A stretch of DNA of 64,000 nt from Crossaster papposus (GCA_037893245.1 JBAIAA010000810.1:558001-622000); one strand, 5' to 3'. Counted from the stretch's first letter, positions 26,301-35,616 are shown. The notes: generated by a model from the letters alone, not told the origin. Program-made: numbers and translations.

Positions 26301-27286
26301 CACACGACCAGTCTGCCAACAATCTCGGCACCAAACGCTCCATCTGGGTGCAGATCGTGGGCAATGAGTTCAGCATGGGTCTGGGGGACGAATCCGAGCC
26401 GTTGATTAGCTACAGCGGAGCGAGTTGGATGGGTGACGCGGGCGAGCCCAAGAATTTGGCCCTTGGAACGCGTGGAGACGGCCAGTGGGCGGTACCCGGT
26501 ATGTACTAACCACTGATCTCCGTGTTTAGAAATCTAGATAGCTCATTGGTCATTGCAAGCTGCACAAAGGTTTGAATCCATGAGCTGGTTCCTAATTTCC
26601 CCATTTGAATAATCGTACGGAGACCAGTATAACCACTCCCCTAATCAAATGTCAGAAGAATGAATTATGTCTATCAAACATTTTGTTTATCTTAATAACA
26701 TTTAATAATAGCATATATTCAACTAACAACTGTTAAACAAATATCTTTACATTCATAACATATGTAAAGATTGTGGTTAAATTATGATAATTTTGTTTAC
26801 GATTCCATTATTAGGGAAGTGACAATATGACCAACGGTGACTCAGTTCTAATAACCAATGGGCTATCCAGATCTTAATGAGACCAGCAACAATGTTTAAA
26901 ATACCATATTTATAAACGAATTCGGGGCGTGGTCATGACGACATTTTCCCACAAACAGTCAAAAGAAAATTCTACTAGTTTTAATTTAGCTGCTTTACTT
27001 TAAACTAGAAATTAAAGCCAAATTTGTGTTGAGTAATACCAACGTGTGCTTGATTAGCCAGAATTTCTGTACCTTCACAATGGCGTTCGTAATAGCGCCC
27101 TCGTCGGCTTATTGTATGCAAGTTTCGGCGAACCTTTAATTTGTTTTACGGAACGTCCAAGAAAATCAGTTTTTATAGAAAGTGATTAGTTTTTATAGAA
27201 AGTGGTCGCTTATTGTAGATTCGCATAATCTCGTGTCAATCGCATAATTTCATTTTGACTCTTTGATTTCTCTTTTAGGACGTTAA
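54..27286 (+). CDS. Microexon-rich FAMeT-domain gene, 5' end outside window
   Basis: Spliced gene assembled by eye from AG acceptors, GT (or GC) donors and frame. Every exon begins and ends in phase 1. If all exons are used, the in-window part encodes about 1,440 residues: roughly 690 from 67 microexons (K/P/S/G-rich and serine-rich), two FAMeT-like half modules of about 149 residues, and a C-terminal part of about 449 residues ending in a FAMeT domain and TAA at 27,284-27,286. No start codon or signal peptide is visible because the first in-window exon is already a repeat exon. The FAMeT domain occurs in arthropod farnesoic acid O-methyltransferase-like proteins and in many invertebrate secreted proteins; its enzymatic role is doubtful. 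A matrix or adhesive role is inference only. Exon-level entries follow. The real mRNA may use only some of the microexons. Confidence 0.8.
600..707. mobile_element. Short hairpin MITE-like insertion, copy 1
   Basis: Perfect 38-bp inverted arms (600-637 and 670-707) enclose a 32-bp loop. It lies in the intron before the A exon at 812, in a variant unit lacking C and D. No clear target duplication. Confidence 0.7.
2435..2590 (+). CDS. Acidic lead and FAMeT-like half module, copy 1, exon 1
   Basis: 52 codons between an ACAG acceptor and a GTAAGG donor. It opens with five glutamates, then VFECTGDTKEVTVTTDVDTT, then a segment ending in a VIFHSGGGLSIKI-type beta hairpin. The same pattern (PQEFEx8DVIxHxGG) recurs in the exon at 20,104-20,241, which shows this is a duplicated module. 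The acidic start right after basic microexons gives an abrupt charge reversal in the protein. Confidence 0.8.
3164..3430 (+). CDS. FAMeT-like half module, copy 1, exon 2
   Basis: 89 codons, phase 1 at both ends (donor GTAAGC). The order AYILSSLNVK, LPKWCWKLRSLRLIVIFVTD, IMEYRKPDRRQFTCGSIGF aligns by eye with exon 20,867-21,142 of the C-terminal copy. The motif sequence 'LR..v.fvt.gfnv', 'ile/mEY.p', 'F.CGSIGF' resembles the second half of FAMeT domains, where a tryptophan/LR strand, a short glycine-containing turn and a final GF strand occur. The FAMeT assignment is by pattern only and is weaker than for the 26,217-26,498 exon. Confidence 0.78.
4208..4231 (+). CDS. 24-nt basic microexon closing module copy 1
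   Basis: After a GTCCAG acceptor, 24 nt encode RKGKGKK plus split codons, followed by GTAAAT. The phase (1-1) fits the preceding donor at 3,431 and the following A exon at 4,480. It is repeated at 8,344-8,367. Confidence 0.65.
4480..6478 (+). CDS. Microexon block 2 (10 microexons)
   Basis: Microexons: A 4480-4509, B 4645-4677, D 4805-4834, A 4969-4998, B 5122-5154, C 5533-5565, D 5709-5738, A 5873-5902, B 6034-6066, C 6449-6478. In the first unit the C exon and its intron are missing (a deletion joins the post-B intron to the pre-D intron), and the B exon carries S-to-F (GNGFPKKPKSK) with a weaker GTTTCT donor. The A exon at 4,969 has a GC donor (4,999-5,000). From 5,122 on the block repeats 986-2,342 at an offset of 4,136 bp. 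Confidence 0.75.
6571..6726 (+). CDS. Acidic lead and FAMeT-like half module, copy 2, exon 1
   Basis: Identical copy of the exon at 2,435-2,590 at an offset of exactly 4,136 bp, with the same acceptor and donor. It encodes the same 52 residues including the five-glutamate start. Confidence 0.78.
7300..7566 (+). CDS. FAMeT-like half module, copy 2, exon 2
   Basis: Identical at the protein level to exon 3,164-3,430 (89 codons). Unchanged splice sites suggest that both copies can be used, giving two adjacent modules separated by ten microexons. Confidence 0.78.
8344..8367 (+). CDS. 24-nt basic microexon closing module copy 2
   Basis: Copy of 4,208-4,231 (RKGKGKK), phase 1-1, GTCCAG acceptor and GTAAAT donor. 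Confidence 0.62.
8616..19787 (+). CDS. Microexon block 3, the amplified A-B-C-D array
   Basis: Type A starts (30 nt each): 8616, 9105, 10011, 10916, 11819, 12726, 13632, 14536, 15442, 16349, 17253, 18014, 18933. Type B (33 nt): 8781, 9258, 10164, 11069, 11972, 12879, 13785, 14689, 15595, 16502, 17406, 18188, 19084. Type C (30, or 33 at 16009, 18593 and 19484): 9672, 10577, 11482, 12387, 13293, 14198, 15103, 16009, 16916, 18593, 19484. Type D (30): 8941, 9847, 10752, 11655, 12562, 13468, 14372, 15278, 16185, 17089, 18769. The last small exon, 19752-19787, encodes GSRLNRPKKDPQ and leads into the C-terminal part. All are phase 1-1. Most units would add about 41 residues with net positive charge from A, B and C and a six-serine run from D. 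Expression of every copy cannot be judged from sequence. Confidence 0.75.
9000..17440 (+). repeat. Tandem array of ~905-bp units (ten units)
   Basis: A-exon spacing from 9,105 is 906, 905, 903, 907, 906, 904, 906, 907 and 904 bp. Nine units hold four microexons and three intron types; the last lacks C and D. Sub-variants (CCTTCTC versus CATTCTT before the A exon; GCTTTTC versus GCTCTTC in D) alternate, and the rare AATCAAAAG D exon appears at 12,562 and 16,185, hinting at a higher-order period of about four units. Older units flank the array at 1-1,000 and 17,440-19,600. Confidence 0.92.
17800..17909. mobile_element. Short hairpin MITE-like insertion, copy 2
   Basis: Same hairpin as 600-707 in the same place relative to microexons (before A at 18,014), with one arm mismatch. 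It was duplicated together with its unit rather than inserted twice. Confidence 0.7.
19891..19995 (+). repeat. 10-bp CCAAT-containing minisatellite
   Basis: Ten tandem copies of AAAACCAATC at exactly 10-bp spacing, then degenerate relatives to about 20,080. In the intron between 19,787 and 20,104. Confidence 0.9.
20104..20241 (+). CDS. C-terminal part, exon 1 (FAMeT-like half module, copy 3)
   Basis: 46 codons from an ACCAG acceptor to GTAAGT. It starts VFESSSGSEQIIAEKVDLGE, then PQEFEIERGETVDVILHTGG. This is the diverged relative of 2,435-2,590: PQEFE, DVI and the HxGG hairpin are kept, while the glutamate run is absent. Confidence 0.85.
20867..21142 (+). CDS. C-terminal part, exon 2 (FAMeT-like half module, copy 3)
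   Basis: 92 codons. YIYILSSLGVKLETAELPSW, LRIVVRFVTYGFNVFLQSSS, ILEYIPSEQRTFVCGSIGFE are clear counterparts of exon 3,164-3,430. It ends in a glycine/asparagine-rich tail with donor GTAAAG. The open frame continues past the donor, so the splice choice rests on the conserved frame phase and the loss of similarity after 21,142. Confidence 0.85.
21996..22031 (+). CDS. C-terminal part, 36-nt linker exon
   Basis: TTTTAG acceptor, 36 nt encoding VDETHHVSETVI, GTAAGT donor; phase 1-1. It joins two folded modules. Confidence 0.6.
22350..22523 (+). CDS. C-terminal part, exon 4
   Basis: 58 codons: VEVESKTIVVEPDQYEQIEG followed by SLRLALNPEDGITFRLAEKR, ending KTLLF with donor GTAAAT. The layout (EQ/EF lead, then a strand with LxL and a D/E-rich turn) parallels the first half of the FAMeT-like modules, so this looks like the start of a fourth module. 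Function unknown. Confidence 0.8.
22876..23148 (+). CDS. C-terminal part, exon 5
   Basis: 91 codons from TTACAG to GTAAGT. WSYMQYNGQDLGERFGTGGG, then FWFELWFEGQSSSYMRQMIT, and a valine-rich end (AIHVTEVVEQVVEIV). The alternating aromatic strand FWFELWF resembles the core 'WI.w..g' strand of FAMeT domains. An alternative acceptor at CGCAG (22,835) is less likely because it would put stops in the joined frame. Confidence 0.8.
23657..24395. mobile_element. Possible MITE with TTTAAAGGGAA ends
   Basis: Left end TTTAAAGGGAA and right end TTCCCTTTAA are inverted over about 11 bp. Internally GACGTAGTGTCTGCACC (near 23,852) is inverted near 24,181. Short ends and no confirmed target duplication make this tentative. 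It sits in the intron between 23,148 and 24,720. Confidence 0.35.
24720..24845 (+). CDS. C-terminal part, exon 6 (FAMeT domain, first half)
   Basis: 42 codons from GGTAG to GTAAGA: NWIPMGEVTDEKYQFQVDSA, then EVALIAVQPNN. The 'kYqFqVdsaevaLia' stretch matches the start of the FAMeT domain (F.F.V.A..Da.i.L). The acceptor is preceded by a weak pyrimidine tract. Confidence 0.75.
25274..25642. mobile_element. MITE with 26-bp terminal inverted repeats
   Basis: Starts AAAGGGATCGCATACGTTTG and ends with its inverted counterpart (two mismatches, AAAGGGATTGTATACGTTTG), continuing to GGTAATT. An internal palindrome (CTGAGAAGCG...CGTTTCTCAG) lies near 25,420. Family unknown; intronic. Confidence 0.75.
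26217..26498 (+). CDS. C-terminal part, exon 7 (FAMeT domain, second half)
   Basis: 94 codons from CTCAG to GTATGT. RSIWVQIVGNEFSMGLGDES, LISYSGASWMGD, LALGTRGDGQWAVP. The order W-x-x-G-x-x-x-GxG, then an aromatic-D/S segment, then 'lalgTrgdGqW' is the hallmark of the Methyltransf_FA/FAMeT C-terminal half and is the strongest domain evidence in this gene. Four cysteines (CRIQKC, C) lie just upstream in the exon. Confidence 0.87.
27279..27286 (+). CDS. Terminal coding exon with stop
   Basis: Acceptor CTTTTAG followed by GACGTTAA. With the G carried over from 26,498 this reads Gly-Arg-stop. The 3' UTR continues downstream. Confidence 0.7.
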
Positions 27287-27420
27287 GCAGCACGTGGGCT
27301 TGATTGACAGCTCTGCACTCCATTGACTTCTCGTTCAACGTACGTCTCTTTAAAACAAATTATGTTTTACAAGAAAGAAGAAAGGATTACGGGAAAAAAG
27401 AAAAAAATATATTAAGTGGT

Positions 27421-28402
27421 GTTCACAGATTTTCCATTAATCTCATTTAGGTAAAGGGTTTTAGTTCGGATAACGTTATATGTAATCATAGATAACACAA
27501 AATATTAAGTGGGAAATAGTTTATATTATAATAATTAGTTTTTGTGTTTCCCCCCCCCCTTCAATTAAGACCGTATTAACTGAATTAAACAAGGGCAAAC
27601 CAGTGCACAACCGGAATCGTCGTTCCTTGAAGAAAAAAAGTACAAATAAAATCACGATGTCACTTGTACCAGAAAGTATTCTTTTCTGTTGTCAGATCAA
27701 CAGAGAAGCTAATATCCATTTGGCTCAGAACTGAAGAATGTGATAACTAAAAGAAAAACGAAAAAGGAAACTTCACGTAAATTGTAACGAATAGTTTGCA
27801 TAATTTAAATTTACATTCACCACATGCATTGGTATAGTATTTTGAGAAGTAAGAAATTGCATTTTACATTAGATTTATTCACTTTGGTTTCGTTTGTGAC
27901 ATTATGATCAAGTTGTTTTCACATATTTTCCTTTAATCTCAATTTAGGTAAAGGGTTTTAGTTCGGATAACGTTATATGTAATCATAGATAACACAAAAT
28001 ATTTAGTGAGAAATAGTTTAGATTATATATAAATTTTTTTGTGTGTGTTTTCCCCCCATTTAATTAAGACCTAACTGAATTAAACAAGGGCAAACCAGTG
28101 CACAACCGGAATCGTCGTTCCTTGAAGAAAAAAAGTACAAATAAAATCACGATGTCACTTGTACCAGAAAGTATTCTTTTCTGTTGTCAGATCAACAGAG
28201 AAGCTAATATCCATTTGGCTCAGAACTGAAGAATGTGATAACTAAAAGAAAAACGAAAAAGGAAACTTCACGTAAATTGTAACGAATAGTTTGCATAATT
28301 CCAATTTACATTCATCACATGCATTGGTATATTTTGAGAAGTAAGAAATTGCATTTTACATTAGATTTATTCACTTTGGTTTCGTTTGTGACATTATGAT
28401 AA
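27421..28402 (+). repeat. 496-bp tandem duplication in the 3' flank
   Basis: Sequence from 27,421 (TTCACAGATTTTCC) recurs at 27,917 (TTTTCACATATTTTCC) and runs to about 28,402 with small indels and a variable C run. Shared blocks include GGTAAAGGGTTTTAGTTCGG and the segment with AATAAA. It starts 135 bp after the stop codon of the upstream gene. Confidence 0.9.
27645..27650 (+). promoter_or_regulatory. Candidate poly(A) signal AATAAA
   Basis: First canonical AATAAA downstream of the stop at 27,286, about 360 bp into the putative 3' UTR. Because it lies in a tandemly duplicated segment, a second identical signal occurs at about 28,139-28,144, offering a longer 3' end. Confidence 0.45.
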
Positions 28403-28508
28403 AACCTTCACCGTATTAAGATTTTATGTTAAACCCTAGGCGGGGTGTCAATGTGGTCATTACGTTTGCATGGCCATCCTTTACTTTACAGCCTTGGTTT
28501 AAATCCGA

Positions 28509-28794
28509 GAGACCACGCACGCGAGTGGCGAAGCCACGAGGGGCCTTTTCCAACTTTTTTTTCTTCCCAAACGGTAGCAAAAGTCCAAACCAATCAGAAG
28601 CGACTGGGGTCAGCGGGTCAGCATACATTAACATATTATGATTGGTTAATCGTTCAGCACTTTACTTGTTTGCATACAAGTTATGAATAATGAACTTTTC
28701 ATACTCTATGAATAATTCATCCAAACAAAACCGCAAACAAGTTGAAAAAGGCCCTCGTGGCTTCGCCACTCAACTCGCGCGCGTGGCCTCCCGT
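28509..28794. mobile_element. MITE, ends inverted over ~40 bp
   Basis: CGCGAGTGGCGAAGCCACGA at the left and TCGTGGCTTCGCCACTCAAC toward the right are inverted, followed inward by GGCCTTTTCCAACTT and its complement. The TIR itself contains a small palindrome (GTGGCGAAGCCAC). No open frame of note. Family unassigned. Confidence 0.75.
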
Positions 28795-29833
28795 TCCAGT
28801 CGCTTGGGATCGCAGCCACGAAGGCCTTGACAAAAGGCTACGCTATCATGTACCTTACCAATTAAGTCTTTTTTTTAAATTAGGTACGTCTTTAGGAAAG
28901 TCCGCCAATGTAAGGCAGGTGGAGTAATACTGATTTATAACTTGTTACATTTAACAATGCAAACTGGATGTGGTTGTTAAAGATGATCAGCATACGTATC
29001 GTAATATTTACAATTCAAATTAGGTTTTGATGATTAAATTTACTTTGGCAGAACCAATAAATCAAAACTTTGTAAGAAAACAACACATATAAGACAAATG
29101 ATTACATGTACTGTGTAAATCATTGTCATCTAAAATCAAATGTTTCCCATCACAGCAATTATAATTTAGACTTTCAAGCATAGATTAGCAACAAATGGAT
29201 TAATTATACTCTTTAAAATAGTTTGATAATTTTAAGAAACCCCCCCACATTATCTATAAATGCATCCTGTCTGGGACTTAATTATGGGAAACCCAAATAT
29301 AAGCCATTAATCTCACGGCCATACCATTACCAGGCAATATCAAATCGAGTGTTTAACATTATTTAATTCACATATCCCGACAATAGCACATTATTTTTCG
29401 GTTATATTTATCATGACAAGGTTTTCATAAAGTTTTACACTTCTGGACGATCGTTTTTAATTTCACATTTTATTAGAGTCTATATCATGTAAGATTCTTT
29501 AGATTCATACAGTAATTTCTTTATTTTGGTGTCGGTTTTCATGTTTATTTATTTATTAACAGAGTAAATTTACGGTGAAGGGGTGTAATAAATAACGCAA
29601 GCATTAATCTTCGAGTGATATTTGTTTTATTATTGTCCATGTGTTCGTGTTCCATTACCCCACCTATGCAAAATATGCATTCGATGATAACTTTTTTACC
29701 GATTATTATGGACGTTTGGTATCAATCCGCCAATACGCTAGAAATAAAGGAAATTTGAATTAGACAGCTGTAAAGTTCCGAAACTGTATAAAGAGCGCCA
29801 CCTTGTGTTAAAATACAAGCAATTTGAACATTT
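28795..29833. other. AT-rich intergenic stretch, nothing recognised
   Basis: No convincing coding frame, RNA gene or repeat boundary seen. Confidence 0.5.
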
Positions 29834-30056
29834 CACTCATGTCCATACTGGCGCTGGGAACCGCTGATGCGCTTTGAGCTCTGATTGGATAGATTTTACG
29901 TGACCTGTGAACTGGAGGTCATCAATTCCGCGGCTCAGATGCGCTGCATCCAATTCGAAAGGTTATGGTACGCTACCCAGAATATCGGGCGTTTCCTTCA
30001 CATAAATCTTTGAAGCGCGCATCAGCGGTTCCCAGCGCCTAGTATGGGCATCAGTG
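29834..30056. mobile_element. Small MITE (223 bp)
   Basis: Left CACTCATGTCCATACT then GGCGCTGGGAACCGCTGATG; the right end is its inverted counterpart (CATCAGCGGTTCCCAGCGCC, then AGTATGGGCATCAGTG). Inverted over nearly 40 bp. CACT ends suggest a CACTA-like or related family, without proof. Confidence 0.75.
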
Positions 30057-32944
30057 TTCACCGGGGTTGCCAGATCTGGTTGAGGAACTACAATACAAAG
30101 GATGAGTTACACGCGAATACACAATAGGCGAATATGATTAAGTTGTTGCGGTGCAACGACAGTTTTGAACATTTCAAAACTGTCATAGCGCCTTTGCGAA
30201 TTAAGCAATCTGCACGCAATGAGAGTTTAACAGAACAAGAACAAACTGAGAAGAATCGGAAAGTCCAAAGCGATTTTCTCAACAAATGCCAGATCGTTGT
30301 GGTTCGCAAAAAAAAATTCGCTACAGTGGGAATGGGGCTTAACACGACGATGTCGTTTTGGTTGCTCCCGAACAGTGCCTTTCGAGCAGTGACGCACCCT
30401 ATTCCTGGCATTATGTAACAATTGGCGGCGCTGTTCAAGGTGACATTGACATAGCCTTCGCATCTCTTTCTCATCTCTTTGCCGCGCGCGGCAAAGCGAT
30501 GCTGGAGGTGAGATACCTCAAAACTGTGCGTGCTTTGGCTGCACAAATCGGAGCAACGTCAGCAAGACCAGAAACGTCTCTTTACACAAGTAAATACTTT
30601 ATGGGATAGGGGTGCCGGGAGTTAGGGTCACTAACCACCACAATCATCCCGACATTGTCACCCGTTTATATTTTATTAAAAAAACCATGTGAAACCATGA
30701 TGGTTAAACCAAGCAACGTGCAAAATCGGCCTGTCGTATCATCGTGTATTTACAACTGTAGTCCAAGCGTCACTGCTTCGCGTCTTTGCTCTCTGTATCT
30801 GCTACTTCATGATATCATCAGCCATTAGCAATCTCCTTGAAAGATCCTGTATCCGCCATTGGGGAAAATAAGGGTAAGATTTACCGATGAAACTGTCTGT
30901 CCAAGTATCACAAGCAATGTCACTTGAGACCGACATTAAACGGCCAATACAGTTTACTGAATTATAACTGCCGCGCCGTTGAAGTTCATGGTCTGGGTAT
31001 TTTACTGTGTTGCCCACTTAAAAATGGCAGACGGTGGCACGTCCGTGTAGGGCGCAGTGAATAGTGAGTGCCCTATAGTTTCTATGGTGGTTACAAAACT
31101 GTGTATGCGACTAATTGGAGGGGAACACCCACGCCCCACCCACAAATGTAACGCCTCTAATTACATTTTGTTTGTATACAGCAGCTAGGGATAATGCGGC
31201 AATTTGGGAATAGTTTTATTTTCCAGTTTATTTATTTAGTGTATAAGGAAGCATACGCAAGGAATGGTGCGTATCAAATTGACCTAGTCACAGGGTGCTT
31301 ATTGACCGTGTCTGGATTGTTTGGCTACTCATGAAAATTACATACGTGTCTTTGGAAGTGGCTGTAAGTGTAGCCACAGCCAAGTAAATAAGATGCGGAA
31401 CAGCCATATTATACGTGGACAATTAGGAATACGTGGTAACTATAGAACATTGTAATATAAGAAGTATACATGCTGCAATGTTAAAGAGTGGCGCCTTCAC
31501 CGCTTGGTGGCGCTGCAAGCCCAATTTCTAGGCCGTTTTTTAAACCCCAGATTTGTCTCCGTCTGTGGCTTCGATCATGCAGTTTAACAATGGTCGATGG
31601 GGCCAGTCGTGCGCTGCCTAATCTGGTGTTTGGAAAAGGGACCCTGGTATTGCCCAAACCCACTAATTGTATTTCTTGCCGAGTTGTATTGATTTTCACA
31701 TCGATTGTCTCCTACGCAAGCTGCTAATCGGTCTCATTGCCTGTTTACAAAACCAATGTGAAGGTTAGGTGCTATTGTCACTAACTGTCAGCGGTCCAAA
31801 AATAAAATCCAATCCTATTGTATTCGCAAGCTGTTGAGAACAAGCAAGCGGTATTCGATAACAATTGGCGAAGAATGTGTCAAACTTGTCTGGCGTTAGC
31901 AGAAGTTGTCACGATTTAATAGGAATCAATCAAATGAAAGAACTGTTATCTCGTTCCTTCATTATTTCCTGCTTGGCGCTATATGGTAACGGCTGTACCT
32001 TGTTTGGAAAGTATTTTCACGGTAAAACAAAGCCTAACGTGTACACGACTCGGTTTATAACTTTACAAATATGCTCTTCATCACAATGCATTAGGATAGT
32101 GCTTTACGTGGCAGATATTTATTTGTATAACTAACTTAGTTTGTATATCGTCTCACGACCTTGCATTGATCGCTGTTCTTTTTCATTTTATTGAACTGGC
32201 CAGTCGATCATCTATAATTCTTTCGAACTTGAGCTGCGATCGATCAGAAAATAAAAGTGCAGCTGTGGCGGATTAGGATTATGCGTCGAGCTTACAGAAA
32301 TTCAATAATTCACTGCAACTGCATCAATATTCCATTAAAATCTGCAATTCCGACCAATAATACAGTTGGTGAAATGAATCCCAGCTACACAAATATTTAC
32401 CATTGGCAAATCTGATTTTTTTTCTTTCTGTAGTGACATTACTTTACTTGTTTACGCTAAACTTATTCATGTCGCTGAAAGAATCAATACACGTATAGCC
32501 AATTAGGGAACCTGCTGCCCCACCCTATTTATACGCCGCCTACGCCAACAGGTTATGCAAATGCAGACCCAACAACACTGCGAAATAATCCCACCTATCG
32601 ATTGAATACCCATTGTTTACAGACGTTGTGAAAGGAAGGACATTCAATTACGCATTACATCAAGTTTAAAACAAAAGAAAGTAAATTCCAAAAGAACCTT
32701 TTTGGAACAGATGTAATGGATGAGATTTTCCTGTCGAACAAAAGACAATCAATGTGACAATCAATATATCGAGATAAAAGAGGGTCACAACACATCCTAT
32801 GTGTAATTTGCTGGTAGCGGGCAATTTATCGCCATCACTTGCTGCTAGGTCCTCAAAGGAAACGCAAGCTCCTGGCATCAAGACTACCTCTCAACTGTAA
32901 GTGCACACATCTTTCTAAAAGCTTTGCTTCTCCTGTTATAAATA
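30057..32944. other. Intergenic, no recognised gene
   Basis: Only short frames, the longest 152 codons (30,088-30,546, minus), resembling no family I know and overlapped by frames on the other strand. Two small plus-strand frames at 30,134-30,418 and 30,358-30,609 are equally unsupported. Confidence 0.5.
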
Positions 32945-34348
32945 GACTGTGTCAGTCTCGCGCACAGAGGTCACGATTGAGCTTCCGGGCTCCACTGGGC
33001 CGCCGGCTATAGACTTTTACGTGTGGTTGATTTTGTTTTCTATAATACTTTGTTTTTACGGAGACCTGAACCATGAAACGGCCGGAAATATGAATGATAA
33101 ATTCAAACTGATTTTACAATATATTAAAACAGGAACGACTGTCTTAATTATTGAAGGAAAGCAGAAAAAAACATTTGACCTAAGCAACGTGATTGGCTCA
33201 TTCCGGGAAGAGAAAGGTCCGGCCCATAAAATCCATGCATGTACTGCATATCGGTGCGTTGACGTCGTTAAGAACGTCTAAAGGTACATGCATAGGGCCT
33301 ACTGCATGTAGTCTATGCATTTAGAATGACTAGCGCGTAAACGAAAACAATGGAATGACGTACGTATGACCTAGCTAAACATTTTCGATCTCATTTTTCC
33401 TAATTTCATATATCGTTGAAATTGTATTTATTGAAATTTTAAAAAATGTTTATAAAATTTATTTAAACGTTTTGATCAACATTTCCAGAAAACTACTCGC
33501 TTTACACGTTGAAGCTCCTTACACGCTCTATATACGCCTACTTATTGAGATTTTGGGGGCATTTTTTCACAATCTTCCCTCAACGTTACCCTTGAAATAG
33601 TTTTTATGTTCTATCCTAAATTCCTTCTTTACCCGTTCCAATGTATGGGCAGTTTTCTATTCCGAATTGCACTGCACTTGCTCTAAATTCTGTTTTTCAC
33701 ATTTATATTGTAATTTGATGGCCAAAAATTGCTCTTAAAGTCCATGGTATTATTTTTACCACAAAAGTATCAGCTCGATTTTGTCTATCTGGCTTTATCA
33801 ATCCTTTGAATTGAAACGTAACCGACAAGATTTAACCATATGAGGAACATCTTCGAATGGTTTTGGACTAGATTTGGAACAATGAGTCGGCAAATCGTCG
33901 TCTATTAATCATGGTCATAGAGCGCGTAAGTTGAACTCGCTACGTATATCGAACGAAACTACGAGAAACCAAACTTCTGGGCACATTGAATAGGAGCTTC
34001 AACGTGTAAAGCAAGTATTTTTCTTGAAATAATTTGTTTTGACGTTGTTCTTTTTACTGAAAGGTAGATAACAACTTTAAGAAATATATTATTATTCATT
34101 TCAATTTACAAAATGTAAACAATATATCGAATTAGAGAAAAGGAAAACGAAATAAATATAGTTACGTCATTCCATTGTCCTCTCTTTCGTGCGCTAGTCT
34201 TTCTAAAGCGTACACTACATGCAGTATAAGGCGCTTTTCGCCATAATAATTTATGGAAATGTGTACGTTCTGCTACGTCCGCACACGTCAGCGCCGTGTT
34301 ATGCAGTACAGGGATTTGGGGGGCCGGGCTGCGATAATTTTATCTGCA

Positions 34349-34601
34349 GGTAGGTTGGTATATAGTGTACATTTATTAGCCAATCAGAACACAGATGGTG
34401 TTGACGTCATCGACGATGTTAAAGTTAATTGTCTGGGATCTGACTAGGGTTAGGGGTTAGGGGTTAGGGCATAGAGAAAGGAATTTTCTGTATGGTTAGG
34501 GTTAGGGTTAGGGGTTAGGGTTAATTTGTCCCAGACAACTCTAACATCATCGATGACGTCAACATCATCTGTGTTCTGATTGGCTAATGTACCAACCTAC
34601 C
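34349..34601. mobile_element. Inner MITE carrying telomere-type repeats
   Basis: Ends GGTAGGTTGGTA and TACCAACCTACC, flanked by TGCA on the left and, after a later insertion, TGCA at 35,617-35,620: a probable 4-bp target duplication. The arms are inverted over about 80 bp, and the centre (34,446-34,522) is TTAGGG-type repeat with TTAGGGG variants. Confidence 0.75.
34446..34522 (+). repeat. Interstitial telomere-like repeats
   Basis: About ten GGTTAGGG/GGGTTAG-type units in two runs, separated by a short unrelated stretch, at the centre of the MITE at 34,349-34,601. Confidence 0.9.
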
Positions 34602-34603
34602 TG

Positions 34604-35616
34604 CACTGTTAGAAAAGGGGTGTTATATCAACACCGAAAAACAGTGTTCACTGAACACCGTTTTTCAGGGTTCATTAGTTGCCATCACCAATTTTCGGTG
34701 TTGGCCCTGAACACCGATAATCGGTGTTGAGTGATCACCGCTGGACAGTGTCCATTTTTGAACACCGTTAAATAGTGTAGCTTGAACACTGATGATCAGT
34801 GTCAAGTGAACACCGAACAACGGTGTAGCTCACCTGGACACTGAAAACTAGGGTTTATTCAACACCCTTGGGCGGTGTACATCCTTACTCGACACCGAGA
34901 AACAGTATTGATCCAACGCCAATATTCGGTGCAGAATGAACTCCCAAAAAAAATAACGAAAACGATGAGAAAAAGTTCTGACTTGTGAAAACTCCCATAA
35001 AACACCCTCTCCTTCCCAAATAGAATGAGTTCTGATTCACTGCAGCTAACTCTGGAATTGATCAAAAACACAAAAACACAAAAAGATTAACTGATCATTC
35101 CTTGAAGTATGCGTGCATAAACCGGTTTCTCTGTGCTATACCCTCTTGCAAAAGCACTCCATTAGAATTTAAAAACCTAATAGCCTCACAGAAAAAGAAA
35201 GAAAATTCCACAAAACCCAGTGTTACATGTCCTTCACGTTAATGTCCTTCCCAGGTGACCGAGAATCGCTCTAAAAATTAAAAAACCTTGAGTGACATGT
35301 ATGATTACGCTGCTTCCCAATAAACACAGTAGGGTCAACACCGAAGAGTGGTGTTGAATTTAGTCAACACTATTTTGAACACCGAAAGATAGTGTTGAAT
35401 TTAGTGGACACCATTTTTGAACACCAAAAAATGGTGTTCAATCAAGTGAACACCATTTTGAACACCGACAAATAGTGTTCAATTGGGTGGACACCATTTT
35501 GAAAGCAGAAAACGGTGTTCAATCAAGTGAACACCGTTTTGAATACCGAAAAGTAGTGTTCAAATGAAGTGAACACTGTTTTTCGGTGTTGGGGTAACAC
35601 TACTTTTCTAACAGTG
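34604..35616. mobile_element. 1-kb MITE filled with GTGTTCA-type repeats
   Basis: Ends CACTGTTAGAAAAG and CTTTTCTAACAGTG inverted over 22 bp with two mismatches, flanked by TG on both sides. It is inserted at the right edge of the telomere-repeat MITE. The two outer thirds (34,620-34,900 and 35,335-35,605) are runs of about 30-bp units pairing GGTGTTCA with TGAACACC, so the element is internally self-complementary. Confidence 0.8.

Noticed and set aside
30088-30546. 152-codon minus-strand frame
   Set aside because: No family resemblance, overlapping frames on the other strand, isolated in intergenic DNA.
32949-33281. 110-codon frame upstream of the secreted gene
   Set aside because: Lies wholly in the left arm of the long-inverted-repeat element; no domain or signal peptide.
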